Of a stretch of DNA of 64,000 bases, positions 1 through 13,576 are shown piece after piece; the first letter of the stretch is position 1; the number at the start of each line of letters is the position of its first letter. Below the pieces are notes generated by a model. That model was not told the DNA's origin. It did no database searches and was given only the letters and a program-made list of their open reading frames with translations. The position numbers were made by a program, and so were the translations under genes. This DNA comes from Craterostigma plantagineum (taxonomy: Eukaryota > Streptophyta > Magnoliopsida > Lamiales > Linderniaceae). The stretch lies in assembly GCA_027422505.1 (NCBI GenBank), contig JAPQWV010000017.1:20771501-20835500 (forward strand). The letters are read 5' to 3'.

Positions 1-889
1 GTTACATAGGCATTACAAAAATATTGCATTTTGATGATTTCAGTGCACACATCTTTCAAATCGGTCTTCATAATACCGGCCTATACACTCATCCTAGTTG
101 GTTTCAGCTAAAACCGACATCGGCCAATATACATTGAGAAACTTAAATATATATTCTTTTATATTGTTTCAAGTGGAGTTTTCAGAGTCAGATACCGGAT
201 TCCTTCTGAAACTGGAATTCGTATCTTTAACTAGTGGGTATACATATAATCCTTACTGGCCTTATAGACCGAACGTTTCCTCAATTATTGCACTTCATCA
301 ATGCATACATTTCATATTATGTTCTTAGATAAAGATTGGCACCGGGTCTGTAAGGTTATCTGGATGCATGGATTGTCTTGTCATCAAAGAATCTCTGACA
401 CCGGACAAGACATAAAGTGCCAAGGCATTGACTGAAGAGATAAGGAGAGTCTGGGTTATTGAAAACCCGTGATAGATGGCGACAAAATCTCCAACGTATT
501 TAAGGACATCGCCCCTTCACTTAAGTCCATCAACTCAAAATCATCTTAGTCTCCAATAATTCTTAAGCCTTAAGTCAGAAATAACCTCACAACCAGAAAA
601 AGCCTCACAGTCACTAGCCAAAATCCGATCACTTCCTTTTCCGAGCATTCAAAGACCTACACCAATGGTTCGACATAAGGAGGAGACGATCCAGGAGGGT
701 ATGCTAAGACCTTTGGGCTATCACATGAAGATATGAAGTTCTTCCGACCACCAAGAACTTAAAAGAAAGGCCGACGGCAAGGAAGGCTATCTCCGGGATG
801 ACGGTCATGGACAGGGCCGATGTGAAAGTGACAAATCCGGACTCAAGACCCACGAACGAAGCCCTAGCCGAAAAGAAGAGGCCGTGGAT
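1..889. other. No gene; degraded retrotransposon-like sequence
   Basis: I see no supported gene here. Short open frames are not conserved. The stretch from about 330 to 880 has the same vocabulary (repeated CCGG, GACCGGA, purine-rich runs) as the copia-type LTR fragment at 4269-5100. It is probably old retrotransposon sequence, but I could not align the two convincingly by eye. Confidence 0.4.
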
Positions 890-3879
890 TGTGACGCCCC
901 GCCATCTACTACTATTTTCTTACACTAAGTTTACGTGACTAAAGAACATATACAATATATTACATATAAAAATTCTGATATTTTTTTTCATTTACATAAC
1001 GAACCCCACACTGCTATTTTACAATGCAAATATTGTTCAAATCTTACATACAATACAAACTTATTTTACAAAACACAACATAATTAAACATAACGCCCGC
1101 CACACATGTCGCATCCATGTACACACCACCCTCAAAAGTTACCGGAAGTTCCAAAAGGACCAGCCTCGCTATCTAAACGTTCACATACCGTGTTTGCTGC
1201 GTCTACAACACATAAAAACATGGGATGAGCTATAAAGCTCAGTAAGTGAAATGCATGTATGCACGTGCCAAAATAGCAAAGGCATCCGCGCCAATGCTTT
1301 CTAATACTCTTATCCTCACATCATACTTATTCATTTCTCATTTTTATCAGGGCACATAGCTACTTACTAACCGCACCATCATATCATGAGCTCAAATCCT
1401 ATACGGGTAAAAATACGATAGTGGCCCACTCTGGCTAGGATAAAACTAGGGTTTATCTCCAGTCTTATCATTCACCAGGTCGCCCCTCTATCACGTCACT
1501 TTCCTGGTACTATAGTTAATACTATGTGCCTTCCCATTACCTAAATAATTTAGGTAAATATATTCGACGGTTTTACCCCCGTCATGGTGCCTTTGTAGAA
1601 GTAGCTATATTCTCATTTATCTACATTAAATATAACTCGCTTTCAACTCGAGTAGTACAATGCACGCTCATTCCTCAAAATACTCAATAGGATTCGTGCG
1701 TGCACATGATCATGCTGCATAATAATGCAACAAATAATAAATTCCAAGTAATCGCATATAACAGACAATTCACATACCACATATTCATCAAAGCAATTAG
1801 TCACATAACATAACACATATCAATCAATTTATGTGTTGTAGGTGAAATTCCCACTTACCTGGTATCCTTAGCTTATCGTACGGTTAAATCGCTAACCTTC
1901 GAACCCTAATTATAGAAACATATAAAATTAGCGTTCGTTAATTTAGTCATAATTTCATGAACTTGGCTTAATTTGAAAACCCTATTTTCAACTTATAAAT
2001 TTCGAAACCCTAAAATTCCAAATTTGACCTAAATTAAAAGTACCACTTTGACATTTACAAAAATCTTGAATTGCATAATAATTTAAATCTCGACATAGTA
2101 TATTATAAAACTTCGAGATTTGAATAAAACGAAATCTTGAAATACCATTCGGCAAAGATCTCGACACCACTTCATTTGAACACTTCGACATTCTTAGTAA
2201 TTTATCTTGAGACCTCATGTCGAGGTTCTTAAAGATTTCGAAACATAATTATGATTAATATTCAATTCGAGATTCTGTTCCACAATTCATAAACTCGAAA
2301 CATACTTCACATTACACTTCGACATCCTACTCGAGGTTTTCTTTCAAATTTTATAAAACCCAAAACAACCTCACACAAACATCTCGGCATCTTTATAATA
2401 ATTTCGAAATCTTCTTCGATATCCTACTCGAGACTTTCTTTTAAAATTCATAAAACTCGAACCACTCCACCTAAGCATTTTGAAATCTTTTCGAGATCCT
2501 CAACTTCACAAGACACATATATCGAGATCTTGTTTCAAAGTTCCTCAAGATCAATCTCGAGATCCCATGTCGAAATTCTTATAAATTTCGAAACTTCCTC
2601 ACACAAACATGTCGACATCATCGTAAACATCTCGAAATCTTCTTCAAGATTCACTCTCGAAATTTATAACAATGTCGAAACCACTCACGTAAGCATTTCA
2701 ATACACACTTCGAGATTCCCTTTCGAGATTCATAATAATTTCAAAACAAACTTCAAAATCCTAATCCCTATTTCATATTCTTCATTTGAAACTAAATCTC
2801 GAAATCAACTTGATCTCGAGATTCCATTTCCAACCTCATTTCGACATTCTTAAGTGTAAATCCTATTCCCATTTCGAAATTTTCATGATTCATACTAAAA
2901 ATCTTTCGAGATTATTATAAAAACACTATTTAAATTTCGACAATAAACAAACCTTAGTCTTTCAAAATCATAAACACTACTTCTTCCTCAACTCTTAAAA
3001 TCTTTCGATCAAAACTCATTTTCTCAAGAACTCTATAAATATCATGAAAACCCTAAAACTCAAAATCCATATAAAACATGATTTTATACGACTTCCGGAT
3101 TAACAAAACTTAAAACATACTTAATCATAGTTAAAACATAAAGATTAAGATAAGAAATTTATACCTACTCCAAGCTCAATTTCGACTTCAACTTGTTCAA
3201 ACTTTCATTTCTCTCTCAATTCCTAGTTCATGTTAATTACAAATGAGGTGCTTATTTTTCTTTTCTTTATCTCGTCCACTTGAGGTTAGTGATAGGTAAA
3301 TGACAAAATACTAAACCTAATCCTCCACTTTAATCACATAATAGGTTCTATTACATTTCTAAAGTGTTCAACACCTCACTTAGCAAAATATAAGATTAAA
3401 ATATTCAACCATTTAATTACCATATTATATAATTCTTCTCATTCTCAATTGTATACCAAGTTCAATGATTAGGACATTTACCAAATATTAATAGTTTATC
3501 CTTTATATATTAGTTATTCTTAATAATAGAATCTCGAGATCTATCCTATAGGATTTCGAAATCTCCTCCAAGAATTTCGAACTTCTCTATCCATTTAACA
3601 TCCTAAGATTTCAAAATTATCCATAAAGAAACCCTAAATTTAGAAATTATAATATTTCGAAATTCTCCATTCAAAATTTCTCAAGCTCCATACCTAATTT
3701 CCAAATAATGTTAGATATCATGTATACACAAAATTAAATAATTACTAAATATGCAGTCATATAGACACATAATATGCATGCAAATTTATTGGCCAACTTA
3801 CGCACGAACTCGTTCAGTGATTCGTCGAGGCTGAGTGTGAGGCACCAAGAATCGCGGCGGTAGTAGAAGAGAGACTGCC
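890..3879. repeat. Probable solo LTR (Gypsy/chromovirus-like)
   Basis: The sequence opens with TGTGACGCCCCG, an LTR start typical of plant chromoviruses. About 330 bases on it carries the block GGGATGAGCTATAAAGCTCA, which resembles a block I recall from such LTRs. No retroviral coding sequence follows. The left flank reads TGGAT and a possible right end near 3879 (TGCCA) is followed by TGGAA, a four-of-five match to a 5-bp target duplication. The right border is therefore uncertain. The interior from about 2020 to 3690 is very AT-rich and dense in TCGAGAT, TCGAAAT and TCGACAT words. Confidence 0.35.
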
Positions 3880-4268
3880 ATGGAATTAACTGCCAGGCTA
3901 GGCAGTATGTTTCCGCTCATACCGAATTCGTTGTGCTTGATGGGGAGAAAACAACCGTATGACGACGCTCATGCGTAATGAAAACGCCGAGGGCTACCTT
4001 TCCAAAACTGAACAAGTTATTGTAAAAATGGGGAAAGTAGTACTGCCAGATGAAGAGAACGAGCAGTACTGACGAAGCGGATGGCCAGATCAGACCGGAC
4101 AGATCGAAAGAGGCCGACAACCGAAGATTGAAGTACTGGCCAAGTCTTAAGTACTAGATAGGCTAAAACGGTGTTAATAGGCTGATAGCTTATGTATCAA
4201 AATTCTTTTGATATAATAAATACATTTCGCCTTCATTAAGTTTTGTCAATCACCAAAAATGAGGAAAT
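3880..4268 (+). other. Copia-type internal remnant with polypurine tract
   Basis: No intact gene is visible. The segment ends in a purine tract (AAAAATGAGGAAAT, 4255-4268) directly before TGTTAGG, which is how the inner end of a copia 3' LTR looks. The upstream bases are probably the untranslated 3' end of that element. Confidence 0.35.
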
Positions 4269-5100
4269 TGTTAGGAATCATGAATTTAAAGAGTTCAGAT
4301 TAACAGGTTTGGTGATTGGACCCAACTTAATTAAGTATACCGATTAGACATAGGTGAAACCGGATACCAGTCAGATGTTCGACAAACGTGACCAGCAACC
4401 GGATCAAGGCTGATAACAAAAGGTCATGGAGACCGGAATGAAGATACCGGATGTGACACGTTGGACTAAGATTTTCAAATATATTTGAAGTGCGACAAGT
4501 TGAAGACTTCTGACAAGCAATTAATTCAATGCTGACAGCAAGAGCCAAGTTGATGTCAACTAAGCCAAATAGGGAATAAAGCAAAGTGCACAGGGCGACT
4601 GCTGCAAAGACCGGACAGACCCATTTTAGGGCAAAACATTAAAAGCCGGTACACAGAGCTATCTTACAATGGTCTTCTACATCAAGCCCAACTATAAAAA
4701 GGAGATAGGCAAGATGAAGAACTTCCTTCACCATTTTTTAAATCAAGGAACAAGAGAAAAAGCTCAAGCTCACAAGCGATTAAACAGACAGTTTTTAGGT
4801 GTTGTCCTCACTACATTGGAGTGATTCGGTTAGTGAGTGAGTTGTTCTCAAGGGACTGTAAAAAGCTCTTGAATGTAGATGGACTGTAAAAAGCTGTCTA
4901 AGTGGTGTCTAGGAGTTTAGTTAGCTGAGTATAGTCGTGTGGGTTATTCAGTGTTAGCCTAGCTAAGGAGGTTGTGCAACGGGGATTGCAAAACCAAGTC
5001 TTCTAGTGGTACCTTCCTTGCGGGAAAGAAGGGGAGACGCAGGAGATTTTTGGCTCCGAACTTCCAGAAACAAATTCGTGTCTTTCGCAAACACACACAC
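4269..5100 (+). repeat. Copia-type 3' LTR fragment, split by the Athila-like element
   Basis: It begins TGTTAGGAATCATG immediately after a purine tract. It contains a TATA-like ACTATAAAAAGG near 4690, repeated GACTGTAAAAAGC blocks, and ends in a CA microsatellite at 5096-5100. The CA run resumes at 15013 on the far side of the Athila-like insertion, so the LTR was interrupted there. Its other end after 15013 cannot be fixed by eye. Confidence 0.5.
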
Positions 5101-6800
5101 TGATAAGTTAGGATTTTACGTAATTTTATTATCCATAAAAATGCATTTTCGATCGTTATTTACCAAAATTTCCCTCTCGAACATCCTATATTTATGTTTA
5201 AATTTATTTTCGATAGATGTCCGAGGAAACGAGATCGACGAAGGGAAAATTAGGGCACTTTTGGAACGATTTGAATCTTCGGAGATCTTCTTGCAATTTT
5301 CTACTCTATTTGGACAGCCCTGCAATATACCGATTTTTCTATTATTTTGGGCACCATATGACGTGAAGAGCAAATAAGGCAAGAGGATTTTTAGGCCAAC
5401 AATCACGCAAGGAAAGTAATGAAATATCAAAGAGCTGGTCAAATATTCAAAAGATGAATCAAATCCTTGAAGATTTAAGTCGGCTTCTACACGTATAAAT
5501 AGAGAAGCGACTGAGAACAAAAAGGAAGGAAGCTTTTGACAGTTGAGAATTGGAGGCAGCGAAAAAGAAATAATACGAACGAGAGAGCAGAGAAAGACGA
5601 CAGCAACGAAGAAACCTTGCGGCTGAAAATAAAAATAAAGAGCGCGGCGATTATAGAAGACGATTGGCGGCTTGCGAGGCTTAAGTGAAGTTTTATTATT
5701 TCTCTATTATCGACATTGAATATTTTGTGTTTTTATTTTATTAATATGCTAGCTTAGATTCTTTTGTGATTAAGGCCATGATAGGCCGAATAATGACTAC
5801 GTATCAATACTTTTCTTACCCAATTTGATCGTGTGAATCGAGTCATGTGTTCCTTGTTTGCGCTTAATGCTTGAGTATGCCTGATCAACATATGCATGTT
5901 ATGTGACTGGTTTATGAGACGGACAAAGTGGTTAGACCGGTTAGAACATAAACATCGAACATCACTACGTAATACCGACCAGAGATGGACTTCGGTTTCG
6001 TATGTGGTTTCCGAATCCTTAAGCACCGAAAGCGCTTAAGCTCGGGAAATTTCATAGATAACTGGCTCTAAGCCTACCACTTTGAAACCCTAACCTTCGT
6101 TCGATAGAGCTAACCAACCTTCCCCTTGATATGAAAGTTTTCCAGCCCACCCGAGAGAGGAGAGCTAGGAACCTCAGGAAAGAAATGAGAATTGGCTCTA
6201 CATCATCTGGAACTAAATAAGCTTCGGGGTCCTCATTTCAATTCTAATCTGCGAAGCAAGCCTTTCTTTCTGTCCGCTGTGGAAACTCATTAAGTGGATG
6301 ATGGTATAATCCGCCTCGCCTCCCCTTTCTTTTTGGCACCCTACGCTTCCGATTAGTAGTCAAACTCTATTCATATTGAATGCATGCGTGGAAACTACAA
6401 TCCTATAGACATATACGGGTTGGTTCTCTATCGCATAGGGTCGCTATTGCGGGACAAACGAGTAGCGATTGTCATAGGAAATATTACCTTGACTGAGATT
6501 CATGATGGCTAGATAGGATAGATTTTATGAAGACGTAGGAATTATTTGTGATGAACATGTGCCTTGGTCACTCGTCGTCAATTGATCTTTATCTCATCTA
6601 TTTTAATTGCCTCTATTTTTTTATTTGCGCTTTTATCTCGTTTAATTAAAACATCAAAACATTAAAAATTCTCTTAGTCTAAATTAAAATTAGATTAATA
6701 TCTTAGAATTAATCAAGCTGTCTTCGTGGATCGATACTCGGACTTCGTCCGTTTTACTACTTGCACGACCTAGTACACTTGCTAGCATTTGAGCGTGTCA
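5101..6800 (+). repeat. 5' LTR of the Athila-like element
   Basis: A 1700-bp LTR, TG...CA. It matches 11244-15012 apart from the MULE insertion there and about 300 bases (roughly 6055-6360) present only in this copy. A TATA-like CGTATAAATAGAG lies near 5492-5506. Confidence 0.85.
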
Positions 6801-6806
6801 AGTTTG

Positions 6807-6824
6807 TGGCGCCGTTGCCGGGGA
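6807..6824 (+). promoter_or_regulatory. Primer binding site (tRNA-Asp type)
   Basis: TGGCGCCGTTGCCGGGGA starts six bases after the 5' LTR. This is the usual primer site of Athila-group elements and fixes the element as plus-strand. Confidence 0.85.
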
Positions 6825-7086
6825 CAGCGGAATTATTAGTTTTAGGATTTATTCTAGTTTCAGTTTAGTTTTCTTTTCTTAGTAATCGTTTATTATTATC
6901 TTAATTATTTTTATTATTATTTTTTTATTTTATTTTATTGGATTCACTTACTTTGATTTTTATTTTTTCTTTTCTTTCGCAGGAACTTCAATTGGTGTAT
7001 GACACGAAGTTCGAGTAGTGAACACTACTATTTGATGCCGAAATCGAAGCTACGTGTCGCCGCATAATCGAAACCGTAGACAAAGA

Positions 7087-8540
7087 ATGGAGAATCAAGA
7101 ACACCGGGAGATTTCTCCACGACCCACTCTACTAAGACGAGCGCTTCCAGGCCCCTTCAACGATAATGACCCGATAGTGATCCCCGAAGGACCTAAAACC
7201 AATTCGAAATCAATCTGGTGACTTTGCATATGGTGACAGGAGCTGTCCAATTCCATGGGCTAAGTAATGAGGACGCCAATGCCCACATCACCAAATTTCA
7301 ACCGAGTTGCAGAACTATTAAGTATCCTGGGGTATCTACTACGATTATAAGGCTTACGTTTCCTTTCTCTCTTGTAGGAAAGCGTCAGAGTGGTTTTCGT
7401 CACTGCCACACACATCCATCACTAGTTAGGAATAGATGGTGGAGTGTTTCTTGGGCAAGTACTACCCACTCTCTAGGACTAGCGAGATAAGGAGCGAGCT
7501 CGTGAACTTCAAGCAAGAAGGGGCGAGACGTTGAGCGATGCATGGAGTCGATACAAGAGCCTTCTCAGACAATGTCAGAACCACAGGATACCCTTGAACA
7601 TTCAAATGCAGTCATTTTTCTTAGGACTTAGCACACAAATAAGCACATCGTCGACGGAGGATGCAACACAAATTTTATGGAGCTCGATGATGCCGACAAA
7701 CTTGCAGCCATCGAGAGGACCGCGCCTACCCCGCACGATATACTAAGCAAGATCAGGATCGTCGGGCGGCTGGGGTTCATGAGATTAGTAGCTCACTGGA
7801 GGCGCAATTTGAGGCTATACACCGGAGATTAGACATGATGCAAGCCAAGAACCCCGAGGAAGTGAAACAAATCCAGTCGAGGCAAAAGAACTTCTACTCG
7901 AGCACATACGACCCGAGCTGGAGAGGCCATCCTAATTTATCTTATGGCAACTCGCACTACTTGAAGCCTCTAGAAATTCAAAGTCAGCATAGCGCGCCAC
8001 CACCGAAACAAAAGGCCGATTGAGAGATAGCATTTGAGAAACTAATGGATTATCAAGGCGGTCAGAATCATTAGATAGACGAATGCCTCAACAACATAGA
8101 GGATACAATGCAAAGCCTGGTGACTACAATTGGACATTTAACAAGTTCAATGACCGAGCGCAAGCCTGGCACACTTCCGAGTGACACCGAAAAGAACCCT
8201 CGAGAGTACGTGAATGCCATTGAACTAAGAAGTAGAAGAAGATTGAATCTCTCCAAGAGACCAAGGAGGTGGAGGAAGCAAAAGTGAAAGAGACATCCAA
8301 TCAGAGCGAAGTCACGACCACGAACACTAGGGTTTACGAAAAGGACAAGCGGGCCGAAGAAGTCGAATGTGAGTCAGATTCGCTCTTGGAGGAAAAGAAG
8401 GTCAACCCACTTCCACCAATAAAAATTCGACCTCCATATCCAGTGGCTTTAAGATAATGGAAGAATCATGAAGATTTTGATCGTTTCATTAATATATTTA
8501 AAAAACTTGAAGTTAATATCCCTTTTATTGAAGCTTTGTT
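7087..8540 (+). pseudogene. Degenerate gag of the Athila-like element
   Basis: The reading starts at ATG 7087 (MENQEHREISPRPTLLRRA). After a stop it passes in shifted frames through a gag-like segment with the signature QFHGLSNEDANAHITKF (about 7250-7310), a motif of plant Gypsy gag. Later pieces include a Q/N-rich stretch at 7835-8023 and a charged linker at 8269-8457. At least four frame changes or stops break it. The intact protein would have formed the capsid. Confidence 0.7.
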
Positions 8541-8544
8541 GTAG

Positions 8545-9504
8545 ATGCCAAAGTACGCCAAATGCCTGAAGGAGCTACTATTCAAGAGAAATAAGTTAGA
8601 AGAATACGGAATGATCACTCTCACCGAAGAATGTTCAGCCGTATTACAGAATAAGCTTCCGTCGGAGCTTAAGGATCGAGGGAGTTTCTCTATTCCTTGT
8701 TCTATTGGGTCTCTTACATTTAATAGCATGTTATGCGATCTTGATGTGAGTATTAATTTGATGCCATTTTTATTATTTAGGAAATTGGGACTTGGCGAGC
8801 CGAAACCCACATCGACTATTCTCCAGCTCGCCGATAGATCAATTACATGTCCACGAATTAAAATGGAAGACGTATTGGTGAAGGTCGGAGAACATTACTA
8901 CCCGGCTGATTTTATCGTGTTGGATATGGAAGAAGACGATAACCTCCCGTTGATACTTGGACGTCCGTTCCTAAACACGGCAAGAGCTGTCATTGATGTC
9001 GGTAACGGTAAACTTATTCTGCAAGTAGGGGATGAGAAAGTGGAATTTGAGGTTTATAAATCTATGAAATGCCCCACTGATGAATCTTGCTCATTTATCG
9101 ATATTTTTGACCCGTATACTTTTAAGTGTTCTGAGTCTTTCAGGTACAACTTGTCTGGAGAGAATACCAGCAAGCTGAAGGACCGCCAGAACACGAAGGC
9201 TGATGCTCGAATAGATGCGCTGAATGGGAACAAGGCTACATCTAATCGTAACTTAGTTTCTTCTGTGTTGAATTTTAACAAATGGACGCCGTGGACTAAA
9301 AAGAGCAATGGCTCTAAATCTATCAAAGAGGTGGTTCCGCCGAAGAAAAAGAAGAAGCTTCGTCAGAAAGACTACACAGAGGATGGAATCTACATATGGC
9401 GAAAAAAGGAGAACTCGACCCCATGCGATAATGCAGACACTATCACCAGGAAGAGTCGAGCCCCAAGGTGTACAATGATCGAGATGTTTGGGAAGAAGAC
9501 TTGA
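8545..9504 (+). pseudogene. Athila-type retropepsin-like domain, active site altered
   Basis: A 319-residue open frame. Residues 1-60 match the protease-flanking region of Athila pol (MPKYAKCLKELL, then a conserved SIPCSIG). The flap and core follow, with LILGRPFLNTARAVIDV at about residues 137-153. The catalytic position reads CDLDVSINLMP, where the family normally has CDLGASxNLMP, so the glycine after the catalytic Asp is lost and activity is doubtful. The C-terminal third is basic and ends at a stop without running into reverse transcriptase. The frame is the remains of a gag-pro polyprotein, cut off downstream. Confidence 0.75.
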
Positions 9505-11243
9505 TCAACCTCGATAATCCACCAAAATAAGCGGTTTGTAAGTCGACCTAACGACTATAAAAGCAACACTTCTTGGGAGGCAACCCAAGGCCTATCGATG
9601 CATATATTATATTATATTATATTTTAGTCATATTTACTTTTATTCCTATTTTATTTTTCGTCTAATAAAATTCGCTCTCATGGTGTCGCCTAGTAACATT
9701 TTCTCGCAGGCTCATATCTAGTTTGGATGCCCGTTCGCGATGGTTGCTTGTTTACTGCGGATCACCAAAGTCTTCTACATCGATCGACTTAAAATTCAGG
9801 CAGTGTCACTTTTACTCTCTCTTTTCTTTTATTTTACACATTGAGGACAATGTGCTATTTAGTTTGGGGGTGGAATGTGCCACATGCTATATGCTTACAT
9901 GTTTAGGTACCAATGTATTTTGGTTATTTTAGTGGGTATAACTGATGAAAGTTGCGATTTAAACGTCATCTTTGGAATCTCCTGTCTATGATGAAAATTT
10001 TTAAAATTTTACCGTGTCGTGGTATGATTCAATGAATTGAGTGTGATAGTCTCACATGTTGCATTACTGTGATACTAGCATGATTATTTGGCTATATTGA
10101 CTGTTTTAGGAGAATATTGCGTATCATGAAGCACAAACCCATTTATATATGTGAGTTCTTGAGCCTTCAGAAAAAATTCAGAGCAACTCATTATGCGCGG
10201 TGTTTCTTCTTGTGTGACACGCATGAACTGAATATTTTTGAACTTGCTCTGTTATGCATGTCAATGGTACTATGTTGATTTTTGTGTGCGAAAATGAGAA
10301 GGGCATTAGGATTGAGTCACTACCAGAAATATTTTCCTACCTTACGTATTTACCACTTAGTGAGCCCCTTTGAGCCTTATTTGACTTTTTCGTTGATTTG
10401 GAGCCCGGATATTTAGCCTGATTGCCTCAATTAGCCTATACGACCCGTATCAACGTGTTAATATATCGATATCATGAAAAGTGGCTTGTTGGTTGAGAAG
10501 GAGCTAATCGTCGATGCATGCTAGTTGTGAACTCGTCCTATGATATAGATCTCTCGTCGTAATATTGCAGCCGACTAGAAACCTCTCGCTTCGATAAGAT
10601 GTACAAAAAAAAGATAGGAGGGGCTGGTTCGAAAAAAAGAAAAAAAGAGGAAAAAAAAGAAAAAGAGGCGGGCGAGAAGAGCTAGAAAAAGAAAAAGGAC
10701 GAGTCGAGTGAAAAATAGACACTGTGTTAGAAGAGAGAAATAAGTGGTTAGAAGAGCTATTCGATGATTGACATGTTTGACACTTTTAGCTCACTTTCCT
10801 ATATGACGCACCTTTCAATACCCGAGCCCCATTACAACCCTTGATGAAAGGCCCTTTGGTTCGTGCATGACTTCTACTATGTGACTATGATGTGATATAT
10901 TTGCAAGCATAGAGTAATATCTTTCATGTCGTGAATTGAGAGTCTTTATACAGATCCCTTTTAAAACACCCGAGCGACTTGAGCGATCCTTGTGAGAGTT
11001 GTGGATTGATGCGTTGTATAATTCTAGAAATGTCTTTCATGCTATAATAAGATTGCGATTTATTACCTCATGCCTCGTGTTTGACTAGATCGTTCATTAG
11101 TTGATGATTATCTCGACTATATATGCTTTTACATTTCTGAGATGAAATAGGAGAATTGGATTGATAGATTTTATAATCCTAACTTGATTTGGTTTTATTT
11201 CGCTTTTATGATCGAGGACTATCGAAGCTAGTTTGGGGGTTGT
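9505..11243 (+). other. 3' non-coding region of the Athila-like element, with two PPT-like tracts
   Basis: There are no coding signals for reverse transcriptase or integrase. It starts with the CTTGGGAGGCAACCCAAG hairpin sequence often seen downstream of pol in plant Gypsy elements. A polypurine-like AGTTTGGGGG occurs at 9861-9870 and again, as the working 3' PPT, at 11230-11243 directly before the 3' LTR. Confidence 0.7.
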
Positions 11244-12058
11244 TGATAAGTTAGGATATTACGTAATTTTATTATCCATAAAAATGTATTTCCGATAGTT
11301 ATTAACAAACATTTACCTCTCGAATATCCTATATTTATGTTAAATTTATTTTCGATAGATGTCCGAGGAAACGAGATCGACGAAAGGAAAATAAGGGCAC
11401 TTTTGGAACGATTTGAATCTTCGGGGATCTTCTTGCAATTTCTACTCTATTTGGGCAGCCCTGCAATATACCGATTTTTCTATTATTTTGGGCACCATAT
11501 GACGTGAAGAGCAAATAAGGCAAGAGGATTTTTAGGCCAACAATCACGCAAGGAAAGTAATGAAATATCAAAGAGTTGGTCAAATATTTAACAGAAGAAT
11601 CAAATCCATGAAGATTTAAGTCGGCTTCTACACGTATAAATAGAGAAGCGACTAAGAACAAAAAGGAAGGAAGCTTTTTGACGGCTGAGAATTGGCGGCA
11701 GTGAATCAAAGAAATAATACGAACGAGAGAGTAGAGAAAAACGACAACAACGAAGAAACCTTAAGACTGAAAATAAAAATACTGGATTACTATTCACCGC
11801 CCCCTTTTTCCTAGTCACCGCCCCCTAAAGGTCTGAAAAAGACCATTTTGCCCTTTTGAATATAAATTTCTATTTAAATTCCTTTTTCATACAACAGTTT
11901 CCATATCGCAATCATACATTCAAATCAGACTCAAACATAACAGAAAAAACTCAAGTCCCAATGGACAGAGATCGTTTGAAAAAACTCAAGTCGCAATGAG
12001 GGCTTGACATGCAGAAGATAACGCGACGATCCAACATATATATAATTACAGAGATCGT

Positions 12059-13193
12059 TTGAAGAAGGATTACTCTGAGGGCCGAGACGTGGTGAGCCAG
12101 TTGATGCACCAGGCGAATCAGGCCGGATATTATGTTCAAGCCCTGGGAGACGAGGAGACTAATGCGCTGACATATGTTTTTCTCGCACACCCGGACTCAC
12201 TGACACTGATGAGGACGTATCCGTACTTTATTGGGATTGACTCCACGTACAAGACCAATAGGTATAAGATGCCTCTAGTTGAGATTATAGGGATGACTCC
12301 CTGTAATCACAACTTCCTGTGTGGGTTTGTCGTTATGGAGGACGAGACAGAGAGAAGTTATGGGTGGATGTTGCAGTCTCTTCGGGATATTCTAGGGCCA
12401 GGTGTCTACCCTTCAGCGATTGTGACTGGTCGTGAGTTGGGCCTTCTTCGACCCATACAGATGGTATTTCCGCATTCTCAACATCTGTTGTGCACGTGGC
12501 ATATCTATAAAGACGTGGAGAACAAAGTTTATTGGATTAAGGGGAAGAACAAAAAGACCGCAGCGCACTTCACGCATAAGGCCTGGAAAGCAGTCATGGA
12601 AGCTCCGACGATAGACGAATACGAGCAGGCCGTGTGTGACATGCGTCTGCGTTGGAAAGGTGACTCCGCTATCGTCGAGTACGTTGATCAGACATGGTTG
12701 GTGCATAAGGAGAAGTTCGCCAAAGCTTGGACGAACCATGTGCTTCATTTCGGGAACACCACTACATGTCGTGTGGAGGCTCATAGCGAGCTGAAGCAAT
12801 GGGTCTCTTGACACCGTGTGGGTCAAGGTGCACGAGCAGATTCAGAACCAACTGAATCGCATCAGAAAGGTAAATTAATTATTATTACGTGTTGGACGAA
12901 ATCCTTATCTAATAATGTTTTATGTTGACTTGCAGGCACTGGAGGAGTCCCGCTCGAAACGAATTATTGGGAGCTCAGGATTTCCATTCCACACGATATT
13001 ATATAGAGTTTCACACCATGCAATATCGATAATGGGAACTGATTTGAGGCGTGCCAAAGAGTTGTCGGATGAGGTTTACTCCACGTGCGGATGTGTGGTA
13101 CGACGTACGCACCAGCTCCTATGTGCATGCGAGCTTCAGCAATGTGTCGACAACAACTACCCAGTTGCTGAAGAATGCTTGCACGACTTCTAG
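12059..13193 (+). pseudogene. MULE transposase, broken
   Basis: The main frame (12059-12811) has the DDE-type MULE core: FIGIDSTYKTNRYKMPLVEI carries the first catalytic Asp, and QHLLCTWHIYKDVENKV is the conserved C/H region. The second catalytic position reads VTGREL where active family members have VTDREL, so the Asp is lost. A one-base shift near 12800 moves the reading to a frame continuing to a GT-AG intron (12870-12935) and a further exon (from 12936) with Cys/His residues. The 5' part is missing. Confidence 0.75.
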
Positions 13194-13576
13194 AGGACAC
13201 TCATGATCGGCGAGGGAGTAACTCCCCATACTTCTAATTGGGATAACTTATACGACCTCATGTGTGAGGCAGAAGGTCGCGATCCCGCCGTTATGCGTGG
13301 CCTCCATCGAGTCGTTAATGAACATCTGCATCCCGAAGCTCGTGAGTGGAATGAGCTAGTTGTTAATACGTCTGTAAAAGGAGAAGCAGCCGCTCGCTGC
13401 CGCCTCTCCTCCTCCCGTTCTCTACGAACGGATGCATCAACACCGCGCGTCCTCGTGTGACGCTCCCCAGGGGGATCTGCTGCTCCCTCCGAGTAGGGAC
13501 TTCCCACCCTTGGCCTGTAATTAGATATTTATTTAAAAAAAAAGGAGAGCCGATCGACAATTGCCAGAACAGAGCC

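Noticed and set aside
5006..5520. 123- and 134-codon frames at 5.0-5.5 kb and the 124-codon frame near 11.5 kb
   Set aside because: They lie in the two LTRs of the Athila-like element and are disrupted differently in each copy.
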